Source of the DNA: Nitrospira sp.
GTDB lineage: Bacteria > Nitrospirota > Nitrospiria > Nitrospirales > Nitrospiraceae
Assembly (NCBI GenBank): GCA_024998595.1
Contig: JACOEK010000004.1
Coordinates: 186,001-250,000 of the forward strand
DNA: 64,000 nucleotides
Reading direction: 5' to 3'
Part shown: positions 51,554-59,261 of the stretch, piece by piece
How the letters are laid out: each line of letters begins with the position of its first letter
Numbering within the stretch: position 1 is the stretch's first letter
Position numbers and translations under genes: made by a program
Notes under the pieces: model-generated
The model's input: only the letters and a program-made list of their open reading frames with translations
What the model was told of the DNA's origin: nothing
The model's database searches: none

Positions 51554-54109
51554 TCAGTGGAACTCGAACTTGAGTGACCCGATGGCGGTGAACGGCGCAC
51601 CGGTATACACGATTTCGCGGAAATTCTGCGCTCCGACAAAATACCGTTGATCGAGAAGGTTGGTGAAGTTGATCGCGGCGAGCAGGTTGGTTCTCTTGAA
51701 GAATTCCTGCTTCCGGTAGTACAAGGCTGCATCCATTCGCACGTAGCCGGCCATTTCAAAGGGGGCCTGACAGTTGGCCGGATCCTGACATTGGAAAATG
51801 CCGTTCCGTTTGCCCTGCGCATACATGCCGATACCGGCGCCAAAGCCTTTCACGACTCCCTCTTGGAAAAAGTACGTTGACCAGACGCTTCCCTGGTGCA
51901 GTGAGCTGTTCGGTACGCGACTGTCCACGGCAAAGAGCAGGTCTTTCGTCACCCGTGTGTCGATGTAGGCATAGTTCGCAATGATCTCCCAACCGGGGAG
52001 AATTTGACCCGCGATGTCGAACTCCACGCCCTTGCTGCGTTGCTCGCCGGTCGCGACGGAGAAGAAGAATCCGTTGAGCGGATCGGCGGTGAGGACGTCT
52101 CGTTTCTTGACATCAAACACCGCCACGGTAGACCGAATTTTTCGGTCGGCCGACTGGAATTTGATGCCTCCCTCATACGATTTGCCTTTCTCCGGCGCAA
52201 ACAGCGACCCGTTGATGCTTCGGGAGCCGGCGGGCTGAGGCGCAAACGATTCGGTGTAATTCGCATAGAGCGCGATGGGTTCCCATGGCCGATAGGTGAT
52301 GCCCACCGACGGGCTGAACGCTTTGTCGGTGCGATGGCTTTCCGATCCCGTTGCGTTGAAATCGTCGGGGTTCGTGGTGAGGTTTTGATCGAAAATATCG
52401 AACCGGCCGCCAAAATGCACATGCAGGTTGTCCAACAGGTCGACTTGATCTCCGAAGTACGCGCCGATGACGTTGTTGTGCTGATTGGTGTCGCTGAATT
52501 TGGTCAGCGCGGCATCGACAAAGAGGCGATTGCCGGGATTGAAGATGTCGATAAAGCTGCCCGATCCGCCGAAGTCTCCGAATGCTCGCTGACTAGATGC
52601 TTCCCGACCCAGTTCGATACCGAGAATGGTTTTGTGTTTGATCGAACCCGTGGAGAACATTCCATGCAGTTCGTTCTGTAGATAATGGCTCTGGAACAGA
52701 CCCGGCAGTTCATATCGGGCCAGGTTCAACAGTCCGGTCGTTTCGTCCAGGAAATTCGACTCCAGACTGGAGTACCGTTCTTTTGACACCGCGGCGCGAA
52801 ACGCACTGCGCCATTTGAACATGTCGTTGAATTCATGCGTGAGGATCAATGTGGCTTTTCCCTGCTGCGTCTCGGCACGTCTCGTGGGATCACCCAGAAA
52901 ACGGCCGATGGGAATCGGCGCCACACCATTGCCGAAGGCCACGAGACCCCGGTCGATCGGAGACTTGTTGTAGAGGTATTCGCCTTCGAAGCGGAGGTTG
53001 GTTCGCGAACTCAATTCCCAGCCGAAGGTCGGCGTCAGAAAAATACGCTCTGATTTGACTCCCTCTCGGTAACTTTCTGCGGACTCATACAGGCCGTTAA
53101 ACCGATAGGTGAGACTCTTGCTATCGTTCAAGGGGCCGCCGAGATCGATCGTTGGCCGATAAAGTGAATAGCTTCCGACGATGAGTTCAGCCGAATAATA
53201 AGGGTCCTTGAGGGGGGACTTCGTGATCTGGTTGACGATACCCGTGGGATCGGACCGGCCGTAGAGATAGGACGGTGGGCCTTTGACTACCTCCACACTT
53301 TCGATATTGATCACGTCGCGAGCCGCACGAGAGCCGAATGTACTGTCGTCGCGGAATCCATTTTTAAACGTATTGAGGCTACTTTGAAACCCGCGAATAT
53401 TGATGTCCGCAGCCCTGCCGCCATTCGTATTCGCCACTGACACGCCGCTGACATTCCTCAGCGCGTCTTCCAGGCGAATCACTCGTTGATCCTCCATGAC
53501 TCTGCGAGTGACGACTTCGACCGACCTCGGCGTCTCCTGTATGGAGACCGGGATTCGCGTTGCGGATTCTGAGTCTTCGACGGTGTACCCTCGATCTTCC
53601 ACGTCCTTCACCACGATTTCAGGCACCTTCACAGGCTTGGCCGATCGTGGCACCTCCGTATTGGGATTCCTCGGTTCCGGTGCAGTAGCCTGCGCAACCG
53701 TTGCTGCTGGTGCAGGCAGCACGGCGGTTGGCTCCAGCGTCATGGTGCGAGGTTCAGTCAACTTGTAACTAAGTCCCGTTCCGGCAAGCATGACTGCCAG
53801 CGCATCTTCCGGTGTGTGACGACCGGTCACGCCGCTGGTGGTTTTGCCCTCTGTCATGTCGGAGGGAACCAGGAGGCGATAATTGGCTTGATCTGCAAAT
53901 GCGGTAATGGCGGACCCAAGCTGTTGCGCCGGAATGTTGAATTCCGTCGGCTCAGACAACTCCCCGCCAAAGGTGACCTGCGCCAAAGACAAAACCTTCG
54001 GCTGGTCGGCAATGATAGCTTCGTGTGCCGCATCGGCCGTGGTGCCGGCCGTATGAAAAGATATGGCCGATAGAATTGCGATAATGATGAACTGCCCTGA
54101 GAACTGCAT
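51554..54109 (-). CDS. TonB-dependent siderophore receptor with STN domain (system 2)
   Basis: This 851-residue outer-membrane receptor has a signal peptide, then an STN domain (about residues 55-115: FNIPAQQLGSAITAFADQ). The TonB-box region is followed by the plug (SIQETPRSVEVVTRRVMEDQ, INIRGFQSS, then VEVVKGPPSYLYGRSDPTGIVN) and a barrel ending LKFEFH. The plug pattern is that of hydroxamate/peptide siderophore receptors such as FpvA or FhuA. I chose ATG 54109 with GGGGGA upstream; an ATG six codons earlier contains this ribosome site inside its reading frame. It is the last gene of the AraC-TonB-sigma-FecR-receptor series and a good candidate receptor for the locally made siderophore. Confidence 0.92.
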   Translation of the reverse strand: MQFSGQFIIIAILSAISFHTAGTTADAAHEAIIADQPKVLSLAQVTFGGELSEPTEFNIPAQQLGSAITAFADQANYRLLVPSDMTEGKTTSGVTGRHTPEDALAVMLAGTGLSYKLTEPRTMTLEPTAVLPAPAATVAQATAPEPRNPNTEVPRSAKPVKVPEIVVKDVEDRGYTVEDSESATRIPVSIQETPRSVEVVTRRVMEDQRVIRLEDALRNVSGVSVANTNGGRAADINIRGFQSSLNTFKNGFRDDSTFGSRAARDVINIESVEVVKGPPSYLYGRSDPTGIVNQITKSPLKDPYYSAELIVGSYSLYRPTIDLGGPLNDSKSLTYRFNGLYESAESYREGVKSERIFLTPTFGWELSSRTNLRFEGEYLYNKSPIDRGLVAFGNGVAPIPIGRFLGDPTRRAETQQGKATLILTHEFNDMFKWRSAFRAAVSKERYSSLESNFLDETTGLLNLARYELPGLFQSHYLQNELHGMFSTGSIKHKTILGIELGREASSQRAFGDFGGSGSFIDIFNPGNRLFVDAALTKFSDTNQHNNVIGAYFGDQVDLLDNLHVHFGGRFDIFDQNLTTNPDDFNATGSESHRTDKAFSPSVGITYRPWEPIALYANYTESFAPQPAGSRSINGSLFAPEKGKSYEGGIKFQSADRKIRSTVAVFDVKKRDVLTADPLNGFFFSVATGEQRSKGVEFDIAGQILPGWEIIANYAYIDTRVTKDLLFAVDSRVPNSSLHQGSVWSTYFFQEGVVKGFGAGIGMYAQGKRNGIFQCQDPANCQAPFEMAGYVRMDAALYYRKQEFFKRTNLLAAINFTNLLDQRYFVGAQNFREIVYTGAPFTAIGSLKFEFH

Positions 54110-54147
54110 GATTCCCCCTCTGCTCATTCGGTGTCCAAGGATGTGCC

Positions 54148-54173
54148 GGGAGGCCGGCCATGGCCGCCTCCCT
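54148..54173. repeat. Palindromic hairpin in the leader of receptor 2
   Basis: GGGAGGCCGGCC and GGCCGCCTCCC pair with a 2-base loop and a single bulge, between fecR-type gene 2 and the receptor start. It may separate expression of the regulator from the receptor. A T7 run on the - strand lies about 80 bases further upstream (54245-54251). Confidence 0.5.
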
Positions 54174-54295
54174 CATGCCGGGATGCCCATAGGTAAAGAC
54201 GGACGGGGCCATTGAGGCTGCAGTGAAAATCACACGTCGGGCAAAAAAATCTTGCGAAGGGGCATTCCGGGCCGGGACAGCGAGCTGTGGGGCGT

Positions 54296-55282
54296 TCAGT
54301 GCAGGAAGAGGAAATACGGACTGAGAGCGGTGTCGCGGATGCCAAGCGTCTGTTCGATGACACGCAAGGCGGAGTCGGGGTCGTCGATTTCGAACACACC
54401 GGTGACAGGCAATGAGCGGAGGGAAGGGTTCAGGATAAAGATATGGCCGCGACGGTATCGATTGAGGTCTGCCACCACAGCTCCCAATGGTTGGGCTTGG
54501 AAGATCATTTTGCCTCGCAGCCAGGCCGAGGTCTGATTGGCATCCACCGACTGGGGCGTGCTCCAGCCCTCGTCGGGTGAGTAGGAGATCTGCTGTCCCT
54601 CCTGAACCACCAGGGGGGACGCCGCGCGGCTATTCAGAGAGGAAACTTGTACTGCATGCTCGGACACGGTCACCGTCACCGAATCATTCCGCGTCTGTAC
54701 CACGAACGTTGTGCCCAATGCCGTGGTGGCGGTGTCTTGGCTCCGGACCATGAAAGGCCGCGTTGCGTCTGCCGCCACTGCAAAGGCCGCTTCGCCCTTG
54801 AGCAGATCGACCTCCCGTCGTTGCGGAGAGAACACCACGTTGAGTGCGGTGTCAGTATTGAGCGTTAGCCGGGTCCCGTCCTGAAGCACAACCTGTTCTT
54901 GTTGTCCGACCGGAGTCCGGTGATGGGCGGTCTGGAGGCGAAATTGATCGAGGAAGGGCTTCCAAGAGAACCAGACTATCGCCAGAACGACACAGGCCAC
55001 GAGACTCCATCTTCGCAATCGCGGCCACCATCGACGACTAGAGGAATCAGTAGGCCGCACGCTTCGGGAAGACGAGTGTAGTGTGGCACCTGCGTGACCG
55101 AGCTCTTCCCACAAGCTCGACGCGTCACGGAACGCGCGTTCATGAGATGGACTGGCGTGTTTCCACGCCTCGCAGGCTCGGCGGTCTTGGTCTGAAGCAT
55201 GGCCGGAGTGAAGTCGCGCCACCCATACAATGGCCTCGTCTTCGATCGATGAAGGAAATTGTGGGGGATTCGCGTCGGACAT
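54296..55282 (-). CDS. FecR-family anti-sigma factor/signal transducer (system 2)
   Basis: This 328-residue protein has the same layout as system 1: cytoplasmic start (EAIVWVARLHSGHASDQDRRACEAWKH), one transmembrane helix (SLVACVVLAIVWFSW, about 91-105) and a periplasmic FecR domain (TPVGQQEQVVLQDGTRLTLNTDTALNV, then ALGTTFVVQTRND), with an STN-like end. The start is uncertain: ATG 55282 gives a typical N-terminus, ATG 55303 and TTG 55324 are in frame. It lies about 95 bases after its sigma gene. Confidence 0.9.
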   Translation of the reverse strand: MSDANPPQFPSSIEDEAIVWVARLHSGHASDQDRRACEAWKHASPSHERAFRDASSLWEELGHAGATLHSSSRSVRPTDSSSRRWWPRLRRWSLVACVVLAIVWFSWKPFLDQFRLQTAHHRTPVGQQEQVVLQDGTRLTLNTDTALNVVFSPQRREVDLLKGEAAFAVAADATRPFMVRSQDTATTALGTTFVVQTRNDSVTVTVSEHAVQVSSLNSRAASPLVVQEGQQISYSPDEGWSTPQSVDANQTSAWLRGKMIFQAQPLGAVVADLNRYRRGHIFILNPSLRSLPVTGVFEIDDPDSALRVIEQTLGIRDTALSPYFLFLH

Positions 55283-55376
55283 CCATCCATCCGTCGCACG
55301 CATGCCGGGCAGTGTTTTGCCCAAGCCTGAGGTGCACAGCTACTGTATAAGACGGATGGCAGCGAGCTTTCAACAG

Positions 55377-55904
55377 TCACGAACGAGAGGTGACCTCTTC
55401 GGATCTCAGGCGCGCGCGGCAATGCTTCAGCGCCTGGATGACATACTTTGCAACCATGCTTTCCGATACCCCCAGTTCCTCCGCAATCTCTCGATGAGTT
55501 TTTCCGTCTAACCGATTCATCAGCAAGGCACTTCGGCACTTGGGAGAGAGTTCTCCCATGGCGCGTTCCAATCGTACCAGCCGCTGTTTGGCGTCTAGTG
55601 CATCCTCTGCCGAGGGCGCCAGGCTGGCGGCATTCTCGGGCAGGGGGTCGATACTCATGGCTTCCCGGCGAATACGGATCTTCCGGAGATTGTCCACGGC
55701 CAGGTTAGCCGCCACTCGAAAGAGAAATGCTCGAGGGTTTTGCACATCGATGTTCGGTCGCATGCGGACCAGATGCACGTACGTCTCTTGTGCACAGTCC
55801 GCTGCGAGATCTCGGCAGCCGAGTTTATGGGTAAAAAACCGCAAGAGATCATTATGATGCTGTTCAAAGGCTGAGAGGCAGGGGATGGTGTGCTCAGGTT
55901 GCAT
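55377..55904 (-). CDS. FecI-like ECF sigma factor (system 2)
   Basis: This 175-residue sigma factor has region 2 (LLRFFTHKLGCRDLAADCAQETYVHLVR and RAFLFRVAANLAVDNLRKIR) and region 4 (LSPKCRSALLMNRLDGKTHREIAEELG and SESMVAKYVIQALKHCR). I chose ATG 55904 since the longer frame to 56036 would run into the tonB gene, whose stop lies 10 bases upstream. It is expected to transcribe the linked receptor gene when FecR 2 signals. Confidence 0.92.
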   Translation of the reverse strand: MQPEHTIPCLSAFEQHHNDLLRFFTHKLGCRDLAADCAQETYVHLVRMRPNIDVQNPRAFLFRVAANLAVDNLRKIRIRREAMSIDPLPENAASLAPSAEDALDAKQRLVRLERAMGELSPKCRSALLMNRLDGKTHREIAEELGVSESMVAKYVIQALKHCRARLRSEEVTSRS

Positions 55905-55914
55905 AGTCAGGGTC

Positions 55915-56832
55915 CTATTCCAGGCGGTAGCCAATTGGGATGCGTACAACGATGAATGGTTGATCGAGTGAATACTGCAACGGCATCGGAGAAATACGTT
56001 CAAGTAGTGCGATCGCGTCATGGTCGAGCGAGTCATGTCCTGAGGAAGTCACCACCTGAATGTCGCTGATGCGGCCATCCTCATGGATGACCGCCTGGAC
56101 AACAACATTGCCCTTCCACCGGTGCCATTTCGCTTGAGCCGGGTACCGTTTGATTTGTTCGACTTCGGCGGCGACTACGCTAGCCAACCAACTGTAATCG
56201 GGCTGCACATGGCGTGATACCGGTGTCGGCCTGAACTGCGGCAACGGTCGGCTGACCAAGCGAGGAGTTTCCGGCACCGTGGGTTCCAGGGCCAGGTTTG
56301 ATCCATGGGACGCCTCTACGACCGGTGGCGGCAACTCGGCCGGTGTAGAATTCGTCACCGGCTGGATCATCCCGGAAAGCGTGAGATTGTCAGCGCTAGG
56401 TTCTGAACGCGAGGGGTCGGTGGGAGGGGGAGGTGCTCCCGTTGAATCCTCGAATGGTGTGACTGCCTGGGTAGAGCCTTGGTGGTAGGTGCCTGAGGCC
56501 ATGTGCCCGTCAGTCGCAGGAGTTGTCTGCCTAATGGTGGAGCGAGACGAAGCAGGCAGCCGATGCCCGACCGACCGAGTAGTATGCAACGGCACATCAT
56601 CAGCAGCAGGGACTACCTCAGCAGATGAGGCTGAGGCAGGAATGGGTTTGTCCGAACTGAACTCTTCTGGCCGCGAGGCAGCAACCAGGGTGACATCCCA
56701 GCGAAATGGAGCGATCCGTGGAACCACGGAAAACTCCGCAGCGAGGAGAACCGCGACACAGAGACCCGATGCATGCACGACCATAGAAAATATCCACGCG
56801 CCCAGTGAGGTCAGTGGGACTCGAAGAGTCAT
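55915..56832 (-). CDS. tonB: TonB-family protein (system 2, receptor-dedicated)
   Basis: This 305-residue protein has an N-terminal membrane helix (about 12-35), a serine/proline/threonine-rich spacer and a C-terminal TonB domain with RYPAQAKWHRWKGNVVVQAV and TSSGHDSLDHDAI. It is shorter and less repetitive than the system-1 TonB. The start overlaps the AraC-type stop by 4 bases (ATGA), and the sigma gene starts 10 bases after its stop. No ExbB/ExbD accompanies it, so it would have to use the pair at 40.4-41.2 kb or another pair elsewhere. Confidence 0.9.
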   Translation of the reverse strand: MTLRVPLTSLGAWIFSMVVHASGLCVAVLLAAEFSVVPRIAPFRWDVTLVAASRPEEFSSDKPIPASASSAEVVPAADDVPLHTTRSVGHRLPASSRSTIRQTTPATDGHMASGTYHQGSTQAVTPFEDSTGAPPPPTDPSRSEPSADNLTLSGMIQPVTNSTPAELPPPVVEASHGSNLALEPTVPETPRLVSRPLPQFRPTPVSRHVQPDYSWLASVVAAEVEQIKRYPAQAKWHRWKGNVVVQAVIHEDGRISDIQVVTSSGHDSLDHDAIALLERISPMPLQYSLDQPFIVVRIPIGYRLE

Positions 56833-57347
56833 GCCATATCTGCCTGACGGAGTTGTTGTCTGCGATATTCAGTGGGAGAGCACCCGACTGCTCGCTTGAA
56901 GAAGTGACTGAAGGCAAACGCGTCACTGAAGCCGACAGATTCGGCGATCTTGGTGATGGTGTGCCGCTCCTCCAGCAGCATGGAGGTGGCTTTGTCGAGA
57001 CGCAGCTGTTTCAGGTGCTTGGAGAACGGAAGGCCCATATAACGCTGGAATACGTCGGAGGCATACTTTTCGGAATAGCCGAGAAAGCAAGAGAGTTCCT
57101 TCAGCGTGACTCGTTCACTGACGCGATCAGAGAGAAATGCGCAGAGGCGCTCCGTCACGGAATCCTGGCAGTGCGCAGCTACGCAGGCCGTTTGCTCCGC
57201 AGGAGAATCTGCCATAGCAGCACCCCCCGCAGGGCCAGATGACTCAGACTTCACCGTGGGTCCGAAGAGAGTTGAGTCAGGGATCGTTGGAATGACGGTC
57301 TCATCGATATGTTCGGCTTCGACGCAAATGCTACTTTTTTGAAACAT
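56829..57347 (-). CDS. AraC-family transcription regulator (short)
   Basis: This 172-residue protein has the double helix-turn-helix of AraC/XylS proteins at about 75-165: VTLKELSCFLGYSEKYASDVFQRY, then ITKIAESVGFSDAFAFSHFFKRAVGCSPTEYRR. The roughly 70-residue N-terminal part is too short for a usual ligand domain and is not recognised. ATG 57347 has GGGAGG upstream. PchR- and YbtA-type AraC proteins activate siderophore genes, and as first gene of the sigma/receptor operon this one may do so. Its inducer is unknown. Confidence 0.9.
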   Translation of the reverse strand: MFQKSSICVEAEHIDETVIPTIPDSTLFGPTVKSESSGPAGGAAMADSPAEQTACVAAHCQDSVTERLCAFLSDRVSERVTLKELSCFLGYSEKYASDVFQRYMGLPFSKHLKQLRLDKATSMLLEERHTITKIAESVGFSDAFAFSHFFKRAVGCSPTEYRRQQLRQADMA

Positions 57348-57350
57348 GCT

Positions 57351-57396
57351 CGCCTCCCAAAAAAGAAAAGCCCACGATCAAAAAGGACCGTGGGCT
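57351..57396 (-). terminator. Terminator-like hairpin in the leader of the AraC-type gene
   Basis: On the - strand, AGCCCACG and CGTGGGCT (57396-57389 and 57376-57369) pair around a 12-base loop and are followed directly by TTTTCTTTTTT, then the ribosome site and start codon. A second hairpin (CCTCTCTGC/GCAG-T-AGAGG, near 57418-57442) precedes it. This looks like an intrinsic terminator placed inside a leader, hence a possible attenuator. Confidence 0.6.
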
Positions 57397-57448
57397 CAGG
57401 GAATCGAATTCCTCGGGCCTCTACTGCTTGTGCGCAGAGAGGTTAGTT

Positions 57449-57489
57449 GAATATGGTTCTCAATATCATCCTTCGGCGAACCTTGTCAA
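57449..57489 (-). promoter_or_regulatory. Sigma-70-like promoter with overlapping Fur-box-like palindrome
   Basis: On the - strand a perfect TTGACA (57489-57484) is followed after 16 bases by GATATT (57467-57462). The 19-base sequence at 57467-57449, GATATTGAGAACCATATTC, matches the classical E. coli Fur consensus at 14 of 19 positions by my count and overlaps the -10 box. It lies about 100 bases upstream of the AraC-type start. Iron-dependent repression of the five-gene unit is inferred. Confidence 0.6.
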
Positions 57490-58279
57490 GTATTCCATAT
57501 CCTAGAGGCTCGGAGTCACGATAGAAGTCCGAAAGTCGAGGGGGCACTTCCGTATCCGATTAGAGAGAATAGTAAAAGCAGAGGGGAAATCAGGAACGAT
57601 GACCAGTAAGAAGACTCCTTAACATGGCGATCCCTCAAACGATGCCGAATATTAGCTCCACAAGAATATGGTCCAGCGTAGTTCGGGCAATGTGGCGTTG
57701 GTTAAATTGCACACACTCGTGGATGCTACTATTGAGCCGCACTCCAGAATTGCTTTGGACACTTAACGGAAAGTCTCCATCGGGGCTTCCCAAAGAAAGG
57801 TTATAGATTCATAAGTAATATAATGTAGAAATATTCAACATCGTCTAGATATGCGGTCTCATTGCTAAGTACTGTAACTCTTCCTTTCCTGTCGGCCTCG
57901 CCTTGATCGACGCTCTGTTCACTGCGTGTAATGACCATAATCTTTCAAGGCTAAAGTTCCGGAAGTAGGCCTGAAATCCTCCCGCGGCTTGATCCTTCCA
58001 AGTGGGGGAAATCGTAGCTTTGTCTGAAATTTCAAAGGGCACTCAGGAAGCTGAAGCACGCTGTACCGCAATAACGGGATCGACAGGGGGAAAGAAAGAT
58101 TCTGGCTTTAAAGCAGAGTTGTGTATGAGGAGAACAATGGCCGTCTGTGAAGGTCTGAACCAGTTCACCGAGATTATTTGGGACAACTATTCGGGCGAAA
58201 TAGCCTGAAAGTGCTGAAATCGTGGATCATCGAAGAGATAAAGTGAAGCCGGATTTCACTAATATTCTTGAAGGATTCA
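57490..58279. other. AT-richer region without recognisable genes
   Basis: This stretch between the AraC promoter and the tRNA fragment is less GC-rich than either side. Small frames exist (57624-57806 +, 57845-58042 -, 58002-58208 +), but none shows a known family or a convincing ribosome site. It is probably decayed or foreign DNA next to an integration site. Confidence 0.5.
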
Positions 58280-58320
58280 TGGTGCCGAGGGACAGAATCG
58301 AACTGTCGACACCAGCCTTT
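58280..58320 (-). other. 3'-end fragment of a tRNA (leucine type), candidate attachment site
   Basis: On the - strand the T arm GACAG-TTCGATT-CTGTC (58307-58291) is followed by CCTCGGC-A-CCA (58290-58280). The acceptor end CCTCGGCACCA is typical of tRNA-Leu. No 5' half (GCCGAGG plus D arm) is present to the right, so this is not a full gene. Prophages often duplicate a tRNA 3' end on integration; the CCA end points left, so the element should lie to the right, where phage genes begin. Confidence 0.65.
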
Positions 58321-58583
58321 TCAGCACTGAAGAGAAGTGAATGGTATCAACTGGTTGCGTAGTACGTATGGTGTCATGGACGGACAAGTCGCACTCAATG
58401 ATTACCAGCACTTACAAGAGGCCTGGTCAGTTGCTTGAGGCCTCGGGCCGTCGCGCATCGAGGCGGGGCCCTCGCGGGTCCTTCCCAACCTTCCAGGCAT
58501 GCGGGGACGCGTGCTCGCGGTTTTGGTCTAGGGATGGGGTTCATAGGTTGGTGGTAGTGGTAGTAGTGGTGGGTGTGGTGTGA

Positions 58584-59261
58584 ATGTCAGATCTGATCAT
58601 CAAGGGGCGCTCCAGAGTTGCGGAGATTGTTGGAGTCACGGTCAACGGTCTCATCAAGATGGAGCAGCGAGGCCTGCCGATCGCGAAGAAGCGGAGCGGC
58701 GCGACGGATGCGAACGAGTATCATCTGCCGGCGGTGTTCCAGTGGCTGAAGAACGATCAGGCTCGGCAGATCCTCACCTCACAACACGACGAGTCGGTGA
58801 CCGATCTGGCTCGCCGTCGAGCCAAGGCCGAAGCGCGCAAGGCGGAGATCGAGGTGGCCAAGCTGGAAGGGTCCGTCGTCGACGTGCTGCTCGTGCGGCG
58901 TGGGCTCGAAGGGGTGGCGCTCAATCAGCGCACCAATCTGCTCGGGCTGCCGGCGCAGATCGGGCGCGAGATCGACGAGCCGGAAGTGCGCGTCCGTGTG
59001 GTGGCCATCGCCGACCGCAAGGTGCGCGAAGTCTTGCAGGTGATGGCCGCCTATGACCCTGTCGTTGATCCTGGAGACGCCAGCGGAACGGGTGACGACG
59101 CTGATTCAGTCGATCATCCGGCAGATGCATCCACCGCCGAAACTCACGATCAGTCAGTGGGCGGAACAAAAAAGGTTTCTGAGCCGCGACGGCGGCGCGT
59201 CGGTCAAGTGGCGAAACGACACCGCGCCGTATCTTCGGGCGATCATGGACGCAGCCTGTGA
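58584..59261 (+). CDS. Phage terminase small subunit (Nu1-like)
   Basis: The 225-residue frame opens with a helix-turn-helix (RSRVAEIVGVTVNGLIKMEQRGLPI...YHLPAVFQWL) as in lambda Nu1, followed by a basic helical segment (LARRRAKAEARKAEIEVAKLEG). It recognises the packaging site and recruits the large subunit. The final 70 residues are low-complexity and overlap the large-subunit gene by 209 bases, so the original stop may have been lost. No clear ribosome site precedes the ATG; a GT-rich tract (58548-58581) lies there instead. Confidence 0.8.
   Translation: MSDLIIKGRSRVAEIVGVTVNGLIKMEQRGLPIAKKRSGATDANEYHLPAVFQWLKNDQARQILTSQHDESVTDLARRRAKAEARKAEIEVAKLEGSVVDVLLVRRGLEGVALNQRTNLLGLPAQIGREIDEPEVRVRVVAIADRKVREVLQVMAAYDPVVDPGDASGTGDDADSVDHPADASTAETHDQSVGGTKKVSEPRRRRVGQVAKRHRAVSSGDHGRSL

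Noticed and set aside
57845-58042. 65-residue - strand frame next to the tRNA fragment, considered as an integrase remnant
   Set aside because: It shows no tyrosine or serine recombinase motif and no ribosome site.
58280-58330. Complete tRNA gene
   Set aside because: The D arm and 5' acceptor strand are absent to the right, so only the 3' part is present.
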